From the NCBI GenBank assembly GCA_002418825.1, contig DIEW01000005.1:263-5651 (forward strand): a stretch of DNA of 5,389 bases, read 5' to 3'. Positions 1-5,389 of this stretch are shown piece by piece. The notes beneath the pieces are model-generated. The model had not been told where the DNA came from. It saw only the letters and a program-made list of their open reading frames with translations, and made no database searches. The first letter of the stretch is position 1; each line of letters starts with the position of its first letter. The DNA is from Syntrophaceae bacterium UBA5764. Lineage in GTDB: Bacteria; Desulfobacterota; Syntrophia; Syntrophales; Smithellaceae. Both the position numbers and the translations under genes were made by a program.

Positions 1-56
1 AGAGCCACCGGCTCATAACCGGTAGGTCCCTGGTTCGATCCCAGGTGGGCCCACCA
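1..56 (+). tRNA. tRNA with CAT anticodon (elongator Met or Ile2), 5' part cut off
   Basis: This is the 3' two-thirds of a tRNA. The anticodon stem pairs 7-11 with 19-23 around loop 12-18, with anticodon CAT at 14-16. The T stem pairs 29-33 with 41-45 around a TTCGATC loop. The 3' acceptor strand is 46-52, the discriminator is A53 and CCA is encoded at 54-56. Bases 2-5 are the 3' half of the D stem; the rest lies outside the window. The anticodon stem lacks the three consecutive G-C pairs typical of initiator tRNA, so this is not fMet. A CAT tRNA of this kind may be elongator Met or the Ile2 tRNA whose C34 is changed to lysidine by TilS. The loop and stem resemble Ile2 as I recall it, but I cannot decide. 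Confidence 0.93.
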
Positions 57-100
57 AATATATTTACTAAGAGATCATAACAGGCGGACGAATACTGCTT

Positions 101-208
101 ATGAAAACAGAAGAAAAAAAATCGCCGTATACCATGGCACATGCCGTGAAGCAGGAGACAAAAATGTCACACGGCACAAGCAGCAAGGCGAATACGCCAG
201 GTTTATAA
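101..208 (+). CDS. Possible 35-residue peptide ORF, unrecognised
   Basis: An ATG at 101 opens an uninterrupted 35-codon frame, MKTEEKKSPY at its start and NTPGL at its end, with TAA at 206-208. The product would be hydrophilic and basic, with no membrane segment or cysteine. An AGGCGG stretch at 82-87 resembles a Shine-Dalgarno sequence but lies about 13 nt from the ATG, farther than usual. The stop codon overlaps the start of the terminator's 5' arm, so a ribosome finishing here would cover the hairpin. That would suit a leader peptide. An ORF of this length also arises by chance, and the same bases form hairpins, so coding is unproven. Confidence 0.2.
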   Translation: MKTEEKKSPYTMAHAVKQETKMSHGTSSKANTPGL

Positions 209-239
209 AAATGCACCCCTAAAAAGGTGCATTTTTTTT
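131..239 (+). ncRNA. Candidate structured small RNA or mRNA leader ending in a terminator
   Basis: Three hairpins follow each other. The first pairs 142-148 with 170-176 (7 bp, TGCCGTG/CACGGCA) and encloses a second helix, GACA 157-160 with TGTC 165-168 around an AAAA loop. The next is GGCG 187-190 with CGCC 195-198 around an AATA tetraloop. The last is the intrinsic terminator at 207-239. Serial hairpins closed by a terminator are typical of a small RNA or a 5' leader. I do not recognise a known RNA family, the 5' end is undefined, and I found no convincing promoter in 57-130. Transcription could also come from the tRNA promoter, making this the tRNA 3' trailer. The stretch overlaps a possible 35-codon ORF. 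Confidence 0.35.
207..239 (+). terminator. Strong intrinsic terminator upstream of the zinc-ribbon gene
   Basis: Bases 207-217 pair perfectly with 226-236 (11 bp, with a GC-containing core TGCACC/GGTGCA), around an 8 nt loop, and eight T residues run from 232 to 239. The A-tract at the base also makes it plausible in the reverse direction. It ends transcription from the tRNA or leader region. Because it stands only 14 nt before the next ribosome binding site, it could instead work as an attenuator for that gene. Confidence 0.85.
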
Positions 240-267
240 ATTCTTATAAATAGAAGGAGAAAATAAA

Positions 268-990
268 TTGAAAGAGGATTTGTTATTATTAATTGAACTA
301 CAAGAATGCGATTCAACCTTGGTCACGCTATTGGCAAGAAAAAAAATCCTGCCGGAAAAAATGGAAAAACTGGATAAAGATTTTCTGGTTTTCAAAGAAA
401 ATATCGAACAAAACAAGAAAAAACACGAGGAGCTCAAACAGAAACACGCGGGAAAGGAAAAAGAAGTTAAGAATATCAACGAAAACATAGCAAGAGCAAA
501 GCAAAGACTCCTCGAAGTCAAGAACAACAAAGAATACCAGGCTATCCTCAAGGAAATCGAACTTGCCGAAACCTCCTGCAGCGATATAGAAACGCAGATA
601 ATCTCGCTGCTGGACGAAATGGACAACCTGTCCTTACTGGTTAAAAAAGACGAAAACACCTTGAATCAAGAAAAACAGAAGTATGAGGAAGAAAGGAAAA
701 AACTCGAGACTGCCATAAGTTCGTTGGACACGGACTTCGCCGACTGGGAACAAAAAAGAAATGATTTAAAAGAGAAAATTGACGGCGGACTTTTAGCCAA
801 ATATGAAAAAATCAAGAACAGAAGTAATGGAATCGGCGTTGTTTCCGTCTGGAAGGCTGTATGCAACGGTTGTCACATGAACATTCCGCCGCAACTCTAT
901 AACGAATTACAGAAGTCATCGGAACTGCTCATTTGCCCCAACTGCAATAGAATAATTTATTACCGGAACAAAGATAGCGCGGCTTTATAA
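268..990 (+). CDS. Coiled-coil protein with C-terminal C4 zinc ribbon (CT398/FlgZ-like)
   Basis: The 240-residue product has a long charged helical region at about residues 1-180, rich in Lys and Glu with heptad-like leucines, which should form an antiparallel coiled coil. A zinc ribbon follows, with Cys199-x-x-Cys202 and Cys223-x-x-Cys226. This layout and the LLEVKNNKEY segment at 81-90 match the zf-RING_7 (PF02591) family, which includes chlamydial CT398/CdsZ and Helicobacter HP0958/FlgZ. Those relatives bind protein partners, and HP0958 also binds RNA and sigma54, but the general function is unsettled. The start is TTG at 268, chosen because AAGGAG at 254-259 lies 8 nt upstream and the protein begins where the family does. 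Two bases separate its stop from the RNase H gene, so the two are almost certainly co-translated. A nucleic-acid role is an inference from that partner. Confidence 0.9.
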   Translation: MKEDLLLLIELQECDSTLVTLLARKKILPEKMEKLDKDFLVFKENIEQNKKKHEELKQKHAGKEKEVKNINENIARAKQRLLEVKNNKEYQAILKEIELAETSCSDIETQIISLLDEMDNLSLLVKKDENTLNQEKQKYEEERKKLETAISSLDTDFADWEQKRNDLKEKIDGGLLAKYEKIKNRSNGIGVVSVWKAVCNGCHMNIPPQLYNELQKSSELLICPNCNRIIYYRNKDSAAL

Positions 991-992
991 AG

Positions 993-1403
993 ATGGAAAA
1001 GAAATCATACAAACTTTACACTGACGGCGCCTGCCGCGGTAACCCGGGCATCGGCGGCGCCGGCGCAGTGATTACCGACGCGAACGAAAATATTCTTTGG
1101 GAAGGGAAACAATACCTCGGCCATTGCACGAATAACATCGCTGAATACAAGGCACTGATTATGGGCTTAAAGAGCGCGCTGCAAAACGGATATAAAAATA
1201 TGGAAGTCTATCTGGATTCGGAACTCCTGGCCAGACAGATTAACGGCGTTTATAAGGTAAAAAACGAAAATTTAAAAAAGTTAATGCGTGAGGTACGCCA
1301 TCTGCTTTCGTCGTTTGAATCCATTCAGGTCAAGCATGTGGCACGCTGCCATAATGCACATGCCGACAAACTGGCAAACCTGGCGGTTGATGAAAATATT
1401 TAA
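993..1403 (+). CDS. Ribonuclease HI family protein
   Basis: The 136-residue protein is a single RNase H fold, expected to cut the RNA strand of RNA-DNA hybrids with two divalent metals. The four carboxylates are visible: Asp11 in YTDGACRGNPG, Glu51 in NNIAEYKAL, Asp75 in YLDSELLA and Asp125 in NAHADKLAN. The length fits the short RNase HI type without the basic handle of E. coli RnhA and without an N-terminal hybrid-binding domain, resembling the YpdQ/archaeal-like branch. I leave the symbol blank because this branch often coexists with a separate rnhA or rnhB. The ATG lies 2 nt after the zinc-ribbon gene's stop with no clear ribosome binding site, so translational coupling is likely. Its stop is 3 nt from the end of the convergent chagasin gene. 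Confidence 0.93.
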   Translation: MEKKSYKLYTDGACRGNPGIGGAGAVITDANENILWEGKQYLGHCTNNIAEYKALIMGLKSALQNGYKNMEVYLDSELLARQINGVYKVKNENLKKLMREVRHLLSSFESIQVKHVARCHNAHADKLANLAVDENI

Positions 1404-1406
1404 CCG

Positions 1407-1774
1407 TCATTTTACGATAATCTTAATTGATTGTTCCCTTTGCGGCGGCAGATCCTTCTCCCAAGAGCGAACATACTTAAAAAAATGGTTGCTTGCCCCG
1501 TTTTAAGCGCTTTAAACGTCCATAATTGCTTCCCGTCCGCACCAATTCTTCTGCTTTTATAAGGTATATACTTGGAGTCGATTAATTGAAGTATGCTTTC
1601 GTCCAGAGGCGTTTTCAACTGCCATTGGTATCCGGTTGATGCGTTAGCCCTCAAGGTGACGGTAAAGCTATCTCCCGCCTTAAGCACTATAGGTTCTGAT
1701 TGTCCGTTCGCCCTGGCAAAATAAAATGAAGCCAGTATAATCAACGCTGTACCCAGAATAATTCTTTTTTTCAT
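1407..1774 (-). pseudogene. Chagasin-family (I42) cysteine protease inhibitor, frameshifted
   Basis: Chagasin-type proteins (PF09394) block papain-like cysteine proteases with three loops. The ATG at 1774 gives MKKRIILG and a hydrophobic stretch to about residue 19, a signal peptide probably cut after ARA (about residue 22), so the product is exported. Loop L2 is NASTGYQW (44-51), and the L4 region is IGADGKQLW (77-85). After residue 99 the open frame runs into an unrelated tail ending at a stop at 1412-1414. In the neighbouring frame the sequence continues as YVRSWEKD...IKIIVK and stops at 1407-1409, supplying the RxWE motif of loop L6. One base appears lost in the A7 run at 1479-1485 (+ strand). 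Correction gives about 122 residues, normal for the family. A TTG at 1801 is an alternative start but spoils the signal peptide. A sequencing or assembly error cannot be excluded. Confidence 0.85.
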
Positions 1775-1855
1775 CTTTGATACCGTGCGGTGCGTGATCA
1801 ATTTAATTGATTATCTGCGCAATCTCACAAATTAATTGCTATTATCCTAATACAA

Positions 1856-1898
1856 CAAGCTGGCAGTAATCAATCTGATTTTATCGGCGGCCGGCTTG
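1856..1898. other. Inverted repeat between divergent genes
   Basis: CAAGCTGGC at 1856-1864 and GCCGGCTTG at 1890-1898 form a 9 bp stem with one G-T wobble. Inside is a smaller AATCA/TGATT repeat separated by three bases. It lies between the divergent chagasin and membrane-protein genes, upstream of the promoter at 1933-1961. It could be an operator or a transcript hairpin; no regulator can be named. Confidence 0.3.
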
Positions 1899-1932
1899 CT
1901 CCTTTTATCGCAAGATTTATCATACGGTAAAT

Positions 1933-1961
1933 TTGCAGTTCCCGGTTCAATGTAGTATAAA
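1933..1961 (+). promoter_or_regulatory. Sigma70-like promoter for the membrane-protein gene
   Basis: TTGCAG at 1933-1938 and TATAAA at 1956-1961 match the -35 and -10 consensus well and are spaced by exactly 17 nt. Transcription would start near 1968, giving a leader of about 24 nt before the ATG at 1992, with an AAGAGG ribosome binding site at 1981-1986. Confidence 0.6.
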
Positions 1962-1991
1962 CGCGAACATAAAAATACTTAAGAGGCAAAA

Positions 1992-2588
1992 ATGGAAACC
2001 AGCATTTCTTCAGTCCGCATAGGCGGGGTCCGCTCAAACTTTCCGGGGATTAAACTCTCCGTAACACCAAACCAACTTGTTTTAAAAATTCCATTTTTTG
2101 GAACGTACAGTTTTGCTCCATCAGACATTATCAGGTTTGAGCCGAATAAGGGTCTTTACGGAGCCAATGTGCTGCTCATTCACAATGTTTTGAATTACCC
2201 GAAAAAAATATCTCTGAATTACAAAGGGGGAGCGGAAGAATTAACACTCAAATTGAATCAGGATGGTTTTATCCCTTCAGGTATTGCCGAGGCTTCGCCG
2301 CTCCGAAAAGGTTTTCCCGTGCGTTGGTCTTTCCTGCTTGCCGCTATTTTGTTGTGGAATGCTCTGCTGATTTATGGACATGCGCAAGGTAACTTCGGCG
2401 TCGTCAGCTTAATTGCTATTGCCCTTATGTTTTTGACAACGGTTTTGCTCCCTTATTCAAAAGCATTGCAAAATCTGGTTTTAAAACCGGGGCGGCACGT
2501 AGGCGAAATTAAGCCTTCTCTCAATTTGTTGAAAGGGGTATCCGGATTAATTGGTGTGGGCTCGGTTGTTTCCTTATTATTAAAATAA
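1992..2588 (+). CDS. Membrane protein of unknown function
   Basis: I do not recognise a family for this 198-residue protein. Residues 1-105 are soluble-looking and rich in beta strands: a VRIGGVRSNFPGI opening, then alternating hydrophobic segments such as NQLVLKIPFFGTYSF and a DIIRFEP turn. The pattern recalls small PH-like membrane-associated domains, but this is an impression only. Two likely membrane helices follow at about 112-129 and 135-154. A weaker hydrophobic segment, rich in glycine and serine, closes the protein at about 182-197. There is no signal peptide. The ATG at 1992 has AAGAGG 5 nt upstream and a good promoter before it, so the gene is probably a single transcription unit. 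It faces the DJ-1/PfpI gene convergently, 27 nt away, with no evident terminator between. Confidence 0.85.
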   Translation: METSISSVRIGGVRSNFPGIKLSVTPNQLVLKIPFFGTYSFAPSDIIRFEPNKGLYGANVLLIHNVLNYPKKISLNYKGGAEELTLKLNQDGFIPSGIAEASPLRKGFPVRWSFLLAAILLWNALLIYGHAQGNFGVVSLIAIALMFLTTVLLPYSKALQNLVLKPGRHVGEIKPSLNLLKGVSGLIGVGSVVSLLLK

Positions 2589-2615
2589 CAAAACCATACA
2601 AACACAGAGCTTCTT

Positions 2616-3245
2616 TTACGACGCCTTTTTTACATAAGCGGGAGCCTGGGGATTTTTATCAAAATTACCGTATATTTTAACCAAAGGATAATACTCCGTG
2701 GCAAACTGAACAATCCCGGCCGCCTGTTCTCCGGCAAAATCGTCTATAACTGCCAGCATAGCGTCTATTCCCGCCGACACACCGGCGGACGACCAAATAT
2801 TTCCGTCACGGACGAAACGCTCTTCAACAACAATGACATCGCCCAAAGCGCGCAATTTGTCCAGCGAGCTCCAGTGAGTGGTCGCTCTCTTCCCCGATAA
2901 AAGTCCGGCACGATGTAACAAAAAAGAACCGGTGCATACGGAAAGCACCGCTTTGCATTCCGCCGCCCGCGCCGCGATAAAATCTATGAGCGTCTTATTT
3001 TCAATTTCTTTGCGCGTTCCCTCGCCGCCGGGCACGACAAGAAAATCCAGAACCGGGCATTGCTCAAAAGAAATATGTGGCTGGACAATCATGCCCTTGG
3101 CGCAACTTACCGGCGTAAGTGACGGGGCAACAAGAAAACAGTTTTCCGGACCTCGGGCGAATTTTTTCCAGACGCCAAGAAATTCCCACGGACCGACAAA
3201 ATCAAGCTCTTCAACATTCGGGAACACTAAAACTCCACAATTCAT
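2616..3245 (-). CDS. DJ-1/PfpI family protein (isonitrile hydratase-like)
   Basis: The 209-residue protein is a single class I glutamine amidotransferase-like fold. It has the nucleophile elbow SVCTGSFLL with Cys104, the upstream VVPGGEG loop (70-76), GKRATTHW with His124, and AGVSAGID (154-161). The N-terminal LDFVGPWE places Asp15 where isonitrile hydratase of Pseudomonas has its catalytic Asp; that enzyme also uses Cys followed by Thr, as seen here. The same fold forms the sensory domain of GlxA-type AraC regulators, but no DNA-binding domain follows here. Isonitrile hydration is a family-based guess; related members may act in stress or thiol chemistry. The ATG at 3245 is supported by AAAGGAGG 7 nt upstream, the strongest ribosome binding site in the window. 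There is no signal peptide, so it is likely cytoplasmic. Confidence 0.9.
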   Translation of the reverse strand: MNCGVLVFPNVEELDFVGPWEFLGVWKKFARGPENCFLVAPSLTPVSCAKGMIVQPHISFEQCPVLDFLVVPGGEGTRKEIENKTLIDFIAARAAECKAVLSVCTGSFLLHRAGLLSGKRATTHWSSLDKLRALGDVIVVEERFVRDGNIWSSAGVSAGIDAMLAVIDDFAGEQAAGIVQFATEYYPLVKIYGNFDKNPQAPAYVKKAS

Positions 3246-3350
3246 TTTGCTGCCTCCTTTAATATTTATTTAAAAGCAAGCACAGTGTCTCATATTCTTT
3301 TTTCCACGGAATCACCCCGTTTTTGAAGAATACAAACTTTGGCGGGAGAC

Positions 3351-3387
3351 AATATTTACGGACACTCCGCCGTCAAATATTTGTTTT
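3351..3387 (+). terminator. Hairpin followed by a T-run between the GNAT and DJ-1/PfpI genes
   Basis: AATATTTACGG at 3351-3361 pairs with 3370-3381 (4 + 7 bp with one bulged C at 3374) around an 8 nt loop, and TTTTT follows at 3383-3387 on the + strand. In that direction it looks like a weak intrinsic terminator, yet no + strand gene precedes it. On the - strand the same stem lies just after the GNAT stop and could end or stabilise the pdx-GNAT transcript, although there is no T-run on that side. Confidence 0.4.
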
Positions 3388-3395
3388 TATAACAA

Positions 3396-4184
3396 TCAGT
3401 TTTTGAATCTATCAGGTTTATAAATCTGCGCCTTGCAGTATTCTATAAAACCGATACGCCGGTAAACTTTCTCACCGTCGGGTGTCGCCTGCAAGATAAC
3501 TTCCCCGTAGCCGGCATCTTTCGCGGCCCGCATCGCCGCCAGCGTCACGTAAAAGCCCAAACCTTTGTTACGGTATTCGGGCAATGTGGAGACATAATAT
3601 ATCCCCGCAGTGCCGCTATTCATAAAAAGTAAAGAAGTGGCTGCCGGTTTGCCGTCCATATAGGCGATAAAAAGCTTTTGCGTTGACGGAGCGCCGCGCC
3701 CAAACGACAAGACAAAAGCATTGTATTGCTCCCTGACGCGCTCGGACATGTGAAATCCACGGAAAGAAATGTCCGCCCAGAGAAGTAAATTTATATCGTC
3801 CTTAACTTCGGTCATCGTTATTTGCACGGGCATTTTTTCGTCAAGCGCCTTAATATCCAAATTCGCCGCCATGCAGGGAATATGAGCAATCAACTTCATC
3901 CCCGCATTCTCGAGGGTTGATGATGTGTGCGCCGAATTGCCGCGCGGATAAACCCACCACCAGAAACGCAGATTATTTTGTTTATAATAATTCTTTACGT
4001 TTTCAACGAATGCCGCATCCTGACCCGTCAGCGGCTTTTCATTCCAGGCCCAGTTAAAATCGGAAATCGGTACGCCGGTGTGCATCGCGCGCAGACATCC
4101 AATCCGAACAAGAGAAGAGTTTAAACTTCCCCAGTAGCGACCGACCGAAAAAAAATTTTCCTCAATACTTTTGAGTTTGCTCAT
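3396..4184 (-). CDS. GNAT family N-acetyltransferase
   Basis: With the ATG at 4184 the product has 262 residues. The C-terminal half is a GNAT domain: a strand AGIYYVSTL, the acetyl-CoA pyrophosphate loop Arg-Asn-Lys-Gly-Leu-Gly (about residues 205-210), a following helix VTLAAMRAA, then ILQATPDGEKVYRRIGF, the usual strand-5 and YxxxGF ending. The N-terminal half, with WAWNEKPLT and a Trp-rich RFWWWVYP segment, looks like a degenerate GNAT-like repeat seen in two-domain members. The substrate cannot be predicted. A TTG at 4217 would add 11 residues and overlap the pdxT stop as TTGA; neither start has a clear ribosome binding site, so translational coupling to pdxT is plausible either way. Co-transcription with pdxST is inferred, not a known functional link. 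Confidence 0.88.
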   Translation of the reverse strand: MSKLKSIEENFFSVGRYWGSLNSSLVRIGCLRAMHTGVPISDFNWAWNEKPLTGQDAAFVENVKNYYKQNNLRFWWWVYPRGNSAHTSSTLENAGMKLIAHIPCMAANLDIKALDEKMPVQITMTEVKDDINLLLWADISFRGFHMSERVREQYNAFVLSFGRGAPSTQKLFIAYMDGKPAATSLLFMNSGTAGIYYVSTLPEYRNKGLGFYVTLAAMRAAKDAGYGEVILQATPDGEKVYRRIGFIEYCKAQIYKPDRFKN

Positions 4185-4213
4185 TATAATAAAAGCTGAT
4201 TCACAACCGCTGA

Positions 4214-4918
4214 TCAAAATAATTTGCTGTTTTTATCCGCCGAACCGGCAATGCGGGAGAACTGCGTCCAGCTGTGACTTTTCCAGAACGGATCAAAACC
4301 CTGCGGGATATTTTCCGATGTCAGTATTCCGCATTTTTGCACAAAATAACGATGCAGTGCGAGACATCCGGTCAGCTCCGGGTGAAACACGGTAACCAGA
4401 ATGTTCTCATCCTCCGCCGCGGCGACATAACCATCCATTTCCAGCAATATCTTGACATTTTTGCCCGTGCGCAGAATTTTGGGCGCGCGGATAAAAGTTA
4501 AGGGAATAGGCTCATCGGCAACTTCCGGTACTACCGCTTCCGCGACAAAGCTGTCCAACTGCGAGCCGAAGCTGTTACGTTCAATCTCGATATCAATCAG
4601 CCCCAGGCACGGTTCTTCATTAACAATTTTTTTGGCCAAAAGAATCGCGCCGGCGCAGGTACCCCAGATTTTCATGCCGCGCCGGCAATATTTACGGATT
4701 ATTTCTTTCAGCGCGAATGTATCAAGCAGGCGAGACAAGCAGGTGCTTTCACCGCCGGGAATAATCAGGCCGGTTAAAGCGGCAAAATCTTCTTCTTTTT
4801 TCACTCTACGGCCCGTGATACCCAGACGCTCCAGATGATCCAGATGCTCATAAACGCCGCCCTGCAGATCCAGCACTCCGATTGCCGCGGAAGTATCTTT
4901 TACCAGATGCAATGACAT
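4214..4918 (-). CDS. pdxT: Pyridoxal 5'-phosphate synthase glutaminase subunit PdxT
   Basis: PdxT hydrolyses glutamine and channels ammonia to PdxS in the 24-subunit PLP synthase complex of the DXP-independent vitamin B6 pathway. The family signatures are present: GVLDLQGGVYEH (14-25), IIPGGEST (52-59), the nucleophile Cys88 in GTCAGAILLA, RAPKI (144-148), and the His179-Pro-Glu181 pair of the catalytic triad in FHPEL. The order and spacing match the class I amidotransferase triad. At 234 residues it is longer than the usual 190-200. The family's normal end falls near HRYFVQKC (about 196), and the last 38 residues have no counterpart I recognise. It starts 10 nt after the pdxS stop, which fixes its partner and operon. 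The ATG at 4918 lacks a strong ribosome binding site, consistent with coupling to pdxS. Confidence 0.95.
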   Translation of the reverse strand: MSLHLVKDTSAAIGVLDLQGGVYEHLDHLERLGITGRRVKKEEDFAALTGLIIPGGESTCLSRLLDTFALKEIIRKYCRRGMKIWGTCAGAILLAKKIVNEEPCLGLIDIEIERNSFGSQLDSFVAEAVVPEVADEPIPLTFIRAPKILRTGKNVKILLEMDGYVAAAEDENILVTVFHPELTGCLALHRYFVQKCGILTSENIPQGFDPFWKSHSWTQFSRIAGSADKNSKLF

Positions 4919-4928
4919 ACTTTAAATT

Positions 4929-5389
4929 TTACCAGCCGCGCCCCGCTAGAAGTTGTTCGGGAGGAATTTGTCCTATTTCCAGACCGGGCATCGCCTCGCC
5001 CAGACCCATGGAAGCCTCCAAAACTTTTTTCGGATCATTGAAATAAGCCGTTGCCTTGACAATCGCTTTGGCGCGCAACGCCGGATCGGACGATTTGAAA
5101 ATGCCGGAACCGACAAAAATACCATCGCAGCCTAACTGCATCATCAATGCCGCGTCCGCGGGAGTGGCAATGCCACCCGCAGCAAAATTCACCACCGGCA
5201 GGCGTCCCAGTTCTTTTACTTTAAGCGCCAGCTCATAAGGCAGGCCGTTGGCTTTGGCAAAACCGGTTACTTCTTCCGTGGGCATTTCCACCAGCTGACG
5301 GATTTCGCGGTTCATCGTTCTCATGTGGCGCACCGCTTCCACCACATTCCCCGTACCCGCTTCTCCCTTGGTGCGAATCATCGCCGCGC
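4929..5389 (-). CDS. pdxS: Pyridoxal 5'-phosphate synthase synthase subunit PdxS, C-terminal half
   Basis: PdxS builds PLP from ribose 5-phosphate, glyceraldehyde 3-phosphate and PdxT-derived ammonia. The frame is open to the window edge and encodes about 153 residues, the last half of a normally about 294-residue (beta/alpha)8 barrel. Visible signatures are MIRTKGEAGTGN, holding the second catalytic lysine (Lys149 in Bacillus subtilis numbering), the LPVVNFAAGGIATPADAA segment and GIFVGSGIFKS, both part of the phosphate-binding region, and the conserved RGW carboxyl end. The reading frame continues upstream of the ATG at 5381 as Ala-Ala, matching the family, so that ATG is internal and not the start. 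The N-terminal half with the first catalytic lysine lies outside the window. pdxT follows 10 nt later. Confidence 0.96.
   Translation of the reverse strand, partial: AAMIRTKGEAGTGNVVEAVRHMRTMNREIRQLVEMPTEEVTGFAKANGLPYELALKVKELGRLPVVNFAAGGIATPADAALMMQLGCDGIFVGSGIFKSSDPALRAKAIVKATAYFNDPKKVLEASMGLGEAMPGLEIGQIPPEQLLAGRGW

Noticed and set aside
1..56. tRNA as an integration (attachment) site for a mobile element
   Set aside because: No integrase gene is present, and I see no repeat of the tRNA 3' end elsewhere in the window.
219..659. Long open frame on the - strand opposite the zinc-ribbon gene
   Set aside because: It encodes a Ser/Phe/Leu-rich product that mirrors the Lys/Glu-rich coiled coil on the other strand, and begins with no ribosome binding site. 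It is an antisense shadow.
1412..1801. Taking the unbroken 129-codon frame as a normal chagasin protein
   Set aside because: Its last 30 or so residues lack the family's RxWE loop and final strand, which are present in the adjacent frame, and its TTG start adds residues before the signal peptide.
2878..3273. 131-codon open frame on the + strand opposite the DJ-1/PfpI gene
   Set aside because: The opposite strand has unmistakable DJ-1/PfpI motifs and a strong ribosome binding site. This frame has no recognisable composition or motif.
4452..4838. 128-codon + strand open frame opposite pdxT
   Set aside because: The - strand encodes a complete PdxT with its catalytic triad; this is its shadow.
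4929..5381. ATG at 5381 as the start of a short PdxS
   Set aside because: The frame stays open upstream to the window edge with family-matching residues, so the gene is cut by the window and not truncated.

Overview
The window reads as bacterial chromosome of moderate GC content with densely packed genes. The features that point to a lineage are the pairing of a coiled-coil C4 zinc-ribbon protein with a small RNase HI-type protein, a PdxS/PdxT vitamin B6 pair, and a chagasin-like inhibitor with a signal peptide. I would lean to a Desulfobacterota (Syntrophales-like) anaerobe, but this rests on family-level recollection and the sequence does not prove it.

Left part (1-1403, + strand). The window opens inside a tRNA gene with anticodon CAT, cut at its 5' side. 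About 150 nt follow with no confident gene but with three successive hairpins, the last a strong intrinsic terminator at 207-239. An unproven 35-codon ORF (101-208) ends inside the 5' arm of that terminator. Only about 14 nt separate the terminator from the ribosome binding site of the next gene, so this stretch may be a small RNA or an attenuating leader. Next comes a two-gene unit: the zinc-ribbon/coiled-coil protein (268-990) and an RNase HI family protein (993-1403).

Middle (1407-2588). A chagasin-family (I42) protease inhibitor gene lies on the - strand, convergent with the RNase H gene. It carries a clear one-base frameshift in a homopolymer run; restoring the frame recovers the missing C-terminal family motif. 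Divergent from it, and behind a good sigma70-like promoter, is a membrane protein of unknown function (1992-2588).

Right part (2616-5389, all - strand). Reading right to left: the C-terminal half of pdxS (cut by the window edge), pdxT 10 nt later, a GNAT acetyltransferase abutting or overlapping the pdxT stop, and, after a 150 nt gap with a hairpin, a DJ-1/PfpI family protein with its own strong ribosome binding site. PdxS and PdxT form the pyridoxal 5'-phosphate synthase complex. The GNAT gene is probably co-transcribed with them, while the DJ-1/PfpI gene may be separate.

I see no mobile element, CRISPR array or defence system. The most notable items are the structured leader or sRNA candidate at 57-267 and the broken chagasin gene.
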